Part shown: in pieces, positions 58,785 through 64,000 of the stretch
Numbering within the stretch: position 1 is the first letter of the stretch
Layout: the number at the start of each line of letters is the position of its first letter
Source: Rugalucina vietnamica
Taxonomy: Eukaryota > Mollusca > Bivalvia > Lucinida > Lucinidae
NCBI GenBank assembly: GCA_964017185.1
Contig: OZ024874.1
Coordinates: forward strand, 15,309,957 to 15,373,956
Direction of reading: 5' to 3'
Length of the DNA stretch: 64,000 bases
Program-made: the position numbers and the translations under genes
Notes under the pieces: model-generated
Database searches by the model: none
Told to the model about the DNA's origin: nothing
Seen by the model: only the letters and a program-made list of their open reading frames with translations

Positions 58785-60715
58785 GATGGTGAAGGCATCA
58801 GTTAGATGGTGTGTGGCATTAGTAAGATGGTGTGTGGCATCAGTAAGATGGTGTGTGGCATAAGTAAGATGGTGTGTGGCATCAGTAAGATTGTGTGGCA
58901 TCAGTAAGATGGTGTGTGGCATCAGTAAGATTGTGTGGCATCAGTAAGATGGTGTGTGGCATCAGTAAGATGGTGTGTGGCATCAGTAAGATGGTGTGTG
59001 GCATCAGTAAGATGGTGTGTGGCATCAGTAAGATGGTGTGTGGCATCTGTAAGATGGTGTGTGGCATCAGTTAGATGGTGTGTGGCATCAGTAAGATGGT
59101 GTGTGGCATCAGTAGTATGGTGTGTGGCATCAGTAAGATGGTGTGTGGCATCAGTAAGATGGTGTGTGGCATCAGTAAGATGGTGTGTGGCATCAGTAGT
59201 ATGGTGTGTGGCATCAGTAGTATGGTGAAGGCATCAGTAAGATGGTGTGTGGCATCAGTAAGATGGTGTGTGGCATAAGTAAGATGGTGTGTGGCATCTG
59301 TAAGATGGTGTGTGGCATCAGTAAGATGGTGTGTGGCATCAGTAAGATGGTGTGTAGCATCAGTAAGATGGTGTGTGGCATCAGTAAGATGGTGTGTGGC
59401 ATCAGTAAGATGGTGTGTGGCATCAGTAAGATGGTGTGTGGCATCAGTAAGATGGTGTGTGGCATCAGTAAGATGGTGTGTGGCATCAGTAGTATGGTGT
59501 GTGGCATCAGTAGTATGGTGAAGGCATCAGTAAGATGGTGTGTGGCATCAGTAAGATGGTGTGTGGCATAAGTAAGATGGTGTGTGGCATCTGTAAGATG
59601 GTGTGTGGCATCAGTAAGATGGTGTGTGGCATCAGTAAGATGGTGTGTGGCATCAGTAAGATGGTGTGTGGCATCAGTAAGATGGTGTGTGGCATCAGTA
59701 AGATGGTGTGTGGCATCAGTAAGATGGTGTGTGGCATCAGTAGTATGGTGTGTGGCATCAGTAAGATGGTGTGTGGCATCAGTAAGATGGTGTGTGGCAT
59801 CAGTAGTATGGTGTGTGGCATCAGTAGTATGGTGAAGGCATCAGTAAGATGGTGTGTGGCATCAGTAAGATGGTGTGTGGCATAAGTAAGATGGTGTGTG
59901 GCATCAGTAAGATGGTGTGTGGCATAAGTAAGATGGTGTGTGGCATCAGTAAGATGGTGTGTGGCATCAGTAGTATGGTGTGTGGCATCAGTAAGATGGT
60001 GTGTGGCATCAGTAAGATGGTGTGTGGCATCAGTAAGATGGTGTGGCATCAGTAGTATGGTGTGGCATCAGTAAGATGGTGTGTGGCATCAGTAAGATGG
60101 TGTGTGGCATCAGTAAGATGGTGTGTGGCATCAGTAGTATGGTGTGTGGCATCAGTAAGATGGTGTGTGGCATCAGTAAGATGGTGTGTGGCATCAGTAA
60201 GATGGTGTGGCATCAGTAGTATGGTGTGGCATCAGTAAGATGGTGTGTGGCATCAGTAAGATGGTGTGTGGCATCAGTAACATGGTGTGTGGCATCAGTA
60301 ACATTGTGTGGCATCAGTAGTATGGTGTGGCATCAGTAGTATGGTGTGTGGCATCAGTAGGATGGTGTGTGGCATCAGTAAGATGGTGTGGCATCAGTAA
60401 GATCGTGTGGCATCAATAAGATGGGGTGTGGCATCAATAAGATGGGGTGTGGCATCATTAAGATGGTGTGGCATCAGTGGCATCTGTAAGATGGTGTGTG
60501 GCATCTGTAAGATGGTGTGGGCATCAGTTAGATGGTGTGGCATCAGCAAGATAGTGTGGCACCAGTAATATGGTGTGTGGCATCAGCAAGATAGTGTGGC
60601 ACCAGTAATATGGTGTGTGGCATCAGTAAGATGGTGTGTGGCATCAGTAAGATGGTGTGTGGCATCAGTTAGATGGTGTGTGGCATCAGTAAGATGGTGG
60701 GACATCAAATAGACG
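58785..60715. repeat. 21-bp minisatellite, about 90 units
   Basis: The unit is GTAAGATGGTGTGTGGCATCA. Because 21 is a multiple of three, uninterrupted frames run on both strands (MVCGISK... and MPHTILL...); these are not genes. Marker units with GGTGAAGGCATCAG recur at 58790, 59225, 59518 and 59832, showing block duplications of 14-15 units. The 3' third degenerates with 19-bp units. Confidence 0.95.
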
Positions 60716-61711
60716 TCTGTTTCTACCAGGACCCCATGGATAGTGTTACAATGAGGTTGGCCTGTACTTCCTGCATCCTTGAACTTAAACTTTCTATTCA
60801 TGTTCTAAATAACTCTGGAAAATTCCGCACCCCAGCAATTATATCAGATTAACCAAAATAGGGATAGAACCTGTCCATAGAAGGCAGCGAAAAAGTCAAT
60901 CAATTACATTTCCATAATATTCTCTGCTGTGGTCTAGACAATAAGAATATTGGGTGATGATTTTATAACTGATATTTTGGCATGTTACCCACAAAAACAA
61001 TTTGTTGTGGCTACCCTATAAAATTGCCAAAGTGTGCTAACCCTTTAAGGCTAGCAAAAACATCTTTTATTGAAATTTATGCCAAATTTTATTTTCACAA
61101 TGACCTTGTTTTCTACCTAACTGGTGTTTTTCACAGATTTAGTTTTCTCTAGAAATATCAGTAATCATCCCTCAATTTGTCTTCATTTGGAGAAAAATCA
61201 TGTCATGGAGACAACAAGATTGCAAATTCAGGCAGAAAATTGATGTCAAATGAATAACCAACCAGTTTTTGGCATCTCAGTTGGGTTATATGTGGAAAAT
61301 ACACGTCAAATGCTTCATTATTCCCTAAATACCTTTGTCACACGATATTTAAGGCTGTGTATTAATGTGGCCGCGTGTGCCGCGTTTATTTATGCTCGTT
61401 ACCGCACGCCACGTAAAACACATGCTAATAATGAGTAACTGAAGTCCGCCTGGAACAAGCATAAGAATGAAAGCTTTTACGTGTATGAAAATGTGACAAG
61501 GCTGTAAAATATAGTGCACAAATATTTCTTTGGTTTGTGCAGAATTCATGCAATAATAGCATCAAAAATGATTTTGTTATTCATGGACATTCACTTCGCC
61601 CTTCGGGGAGGGCTACACCCTCAATTTTCAACACTCCCCTCGGGACCTAGCGTATGTTAATGAATGAAAAATCATGGTTGATCCCTATATTAACAATATT
61701 TTTGTAGTACA
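60716..61711. other. nothing recognised
   Basis: Presumed intron. Short plus-strand frame at 61250-61438 without a known domain; a small inverted repeat CACTTCGCCCTTCGGGGAGG lies at 61590. Confidence 0.5.
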
Positions 61712-61891
61712 TGCAGTAACTGAACAGCTGTTCAGTGCCTTTGTTTTCGCTATACGCATAGTACAATAATTATTCCTCTTCTTCTTAAATCCAAAATATT
61801 AAGCTTCTATCCATCTCTGTGAATGCACCGACCGGTTTGAGTAAGACCTGGTTGGAAACCCCTGAAGACCAGTTTACTCACATCATGGCTC
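61712..61891. mobile_element. palindromic MITE (P), inverted, left part lost
   Basis: GCAGTAACTGAACAGCTGTTC onward to CATCATGGCTC followed by ATAT. Confidence 0.75.
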
Positions 61892-62229
61892 ATATCATTG
61901 TGTAAGAACCTATTTTTTGTCTGACCTCCTCAACAACTCAAAAATAAATTTTTTATCCCATGAGTTTTTACTGTTGGGAATTCAATTCTGGTAGATGCAG
62001 ACAAAAATATCCCAATCAAATTATGAATAAAATAGAATCTAAGAGAAATTTCTTGTTCTTTACAATGTCATTACATCGGCTGCCATTGGGAAAATCTGTC
62101 TTTAATTTTTACAATCCAGCAAGATTTTTTTTCATGACTAAATTACCAGAAATTCAACTATACCATATAGGAAAAGGAAACAAATTGATTTTCTAGGCAA
62201 CATCTTATCAAAGAAATTAGTTATACATT

Positions 62230-62452
62230 TCAACCAACAATTTCTGTTTCCTACCAGGTCTGACACAAACCGGGCTGTACAGTCACAGAAGTTGGCTAGA
62301 GGCTAGAAATTTTGGACTAAAGAAGAAGAGTAATTGTACTATCCATGTAGCGAAAACAAAGGTGCTGATCAGCTTCGCAGTTACTGCAAAGCTGATCTGC
62401 GCCTTTGTTTTCGCATAGGCAAAAATCTGGTTTTCTCATGATGCGATTCAAA
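62230..62452. mobile_element. palindromic MITE (P), left tip lost
   Basis: AACCAACAATTTCTGTTTCC to TGATGCGATTC followed by AAAT. The centre is CAGCTTCGCAGTTACTGCAAAGCTG. Confidence 0.85.
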
Positions 62453-62662
62453 TGTGAATGTTGGCAAGCTTACACATGAATGGATATTTTCACAGAACTC
62501 TAAAGACAAGCCCATATTTGGACCAAACATAAAAATAGTCTGAAAGACATTTCTATGCAACAAACCAAATCAAAGAAATAAGGTTATACATCCCATAAAT
62601 GTCAATGCCGCTGAAATTATGAGCGGTCTGACAGACCTATGGATTTTTTCCTTTCCTGAGAA

Positions 62663-62905
62663 GAGCACCATCATGAGAAAACCTATCTTGGGGGTTCGGA
62701 CCAGGCTCGACACAAACTGGTGTGTAACATAGTCATAGAAGAACACTAAAAGGTTGAAATTTCTGATTAAAAAAGGAGAGGGAATGCACTATCTGTGAAG
62801 CGAAAACAAAGGCGCAGATCAGCTGTGCAGTTACTGCACAGCTGATCTGCGTCTTTGTTTTCGCAAATGCAAAAAGCAAGTTTTCTCATCATCGTGATGT
62901 GGCTC
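62663..62905. mobile_element. palindromic MITE (P), TGTGC arm type
   Basis: GAGCACCATCATGAGAAAAC to GTGATGTGGCTC. The centre CAGCTGTGCAGTTACTGCACAGCTG is perfect. Confidence 0.88.
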
Positions 62906-63301
62906 AGTAGACCTAGCTGTCTGTTTGAGTCTGGCTGACTAGGTGAAATTTCCTGATTTTATTTGGCAATTATTAAACCATTTCGTCTGTGAAGGAAATA
63001 ACATAATCAAGTCCAGTCAAGAAAAGTTAAACCAAGTTTATGAGAAAAAAAAATCATTGTGACTTGAAAAAAACACATCCAATCTAGTTTAGAAAGAAGG
63101 CAGGAATGAGACGTAAAATGTGCTAAAATGGAAGAAAAGAAATAAAGTGTCATCCTCAACAACAAAATATCAAATCGAAATGCTATTTCTAACATTATTG
63201 ATACAATCAAAGTTGTTTTCCCTAGTTTTTGTGTTTGTTTCACACCTTCTTTAAGAAACATGGCAAAACTTATTCTTTTATTTTTTTCTCTGATTTTATA
63301 T

Positions 63302-63519
63302 GAGCTGCTGCATGAGAAAACCAACAATTTGAGATTCCGACAAGGTCCGACACCAAAAGGCCTGTACATTCACAGAAGAAAGCTAGCAGCTTGAAACTTT
63401 GGATAATTGTACTATCCGTATGGCGAAAACAAATGCACTGATCAGCTGTGCAGTTGCACAGCTGATTTGCGTCTTTGTTTTCGCGTATTCAAATTGTTGG
63501 TTTTCCCATGCAGCGGCTC
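63302..63519. mobile_element. palindromic MITE (P), complete, TSD ATAT
   Basis: ATAT lies at 63298-63301 and 63520-63523. The centre is CAGCTGTGCAGTTGCACAGCTG (short loop). Confidence 0.92.
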
Positions 63520-64000
63520 ATATGGCTTTATAGCACTTGGAAAACCTCAAGCCTAGGAATTCCTTCAAATAGACCATTTAAATGCATTGTTACCCAGAAA
63601 ATGAATCCAATTTTATCTAGCTATTACTTCGAAAACCAATTTAGGTTTCGACTATTTCTGTCTTCATTCTAATGTTATTATGCAAATGATATTCATATAG
63701 ATTCTTCGAGATTTGAACCCTTTAAGTTTTGGAGCATGACATCTTGGCAAACAATAATTATTTAAAAGCACAGATCAAACCTTTTCTAATTGCAATCTTA
63801 ATTTGATCTACACAGTTTATTTTTAAACGTCCAGACTGCTATAGGCCTGAACAGTGTGTTTGCTATTTCAAGCAGACAGCAGTTTTTGTTGTTGTTGTTT
63901 TTTTTCTCCACTTCTTATGAGCCACCTCTGTCATACAGGAAAAGCTGTCTAAACATTTGCCACCTGGACAGACATAAACAAGCCAAAACAATCACAGAGG

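Noticed and set aside
58882-60055. Open frames MVCGISK... and MPHTILL... on both strands
   Set aside because: Products of the 21-bp repeat, whose length is a multiple of three.
60700-60786. Possible upstream TULP4 exon (VQANLIVTLSMGS on the minus strand)
   Set aside because: The weak resemblance to vertebrate VQNIKPLLTVSF is not backed by a pyrimidine tract, and its end phase does not fit exon 1.

Overview
**Organism and gene.** The window is eukaryotic, AT-rich and intron-dominated. It looks like a marine invertebrate, most likely a bivalve mollusc; that is an inference from the style of repeats (tandem-core elements with terminal hairpins, tRNA-derived SINEs). One protein-coding gene is recognisable: a TULP4 (tubby-like protein 4, TUSP) orthologue on the minus strand. 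Six consecutive exons were found, with compatible phases and GT/AG junctions: 55580-55722 (WD40), 36939-37166 (WD40 end plus SOCS box), 21549-21789 (start of the tubby-like domain), 20411-20610 (divergent loop), 3074-3305 (tubby-like core) and 1260-2689 (long disordered insert). The gene enters from the right edge (N-terminal WD40 exons not seen) and leaves at the left edge (end of the tubby domain not seen). Nearly all other sequence is intron.

**Layout.** 0-5 kb: exons 6 and 5 plus small palindromic MITEs and a hAT-type MITE. 5-15 kb: nested TIR elements, a tRNA-type SINE, a tandem-core element, and a 3.2 kb long-TIR element. 15-18 kb: a second tandem-core element. 20-22 kb: exons 4 and 3. 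22.5-25.1 kb: a complete element of another tandem-core family, whose array contains perfect oestrogen-response-element palindromes. 29.1-34.2 kb: a 5.1 kb foldback transposon with about 1.4 kb inverted arms, a 5-bp target duplication and C2H2 zinc-finger remnants. 37 kb: exon 2. 38.8-48.8 kb: a pile of tandem-core elements invaded by other transposons. 51.0-55.6 kb: a minisatellite of about 75 units of 62 bp. 55.7 kb: exon 1. 56-61 kb: a GAT microsatellite and a 21-bp minisatellite. About 26 copies of one palindromic MITE are scattered throughout.

**Main discovery.** The 62-bp minisatellite is made of the 3' end of TULP4 exon 1 together with its own 5' splice site. About 75 exon-end/donor copies therefore lie head-to-tail directly downstream of the real exon, on the transcribed strand. 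The first copy is the real exon end: splicing there to the exon at 37166 reproduces the TULP4 reading frame without a gap relative to vertebrate TULP4. Other notable signals are the ERE array, hairpin arms that vary together in the MITE family, and the zinc-finger-bearing foldback element.
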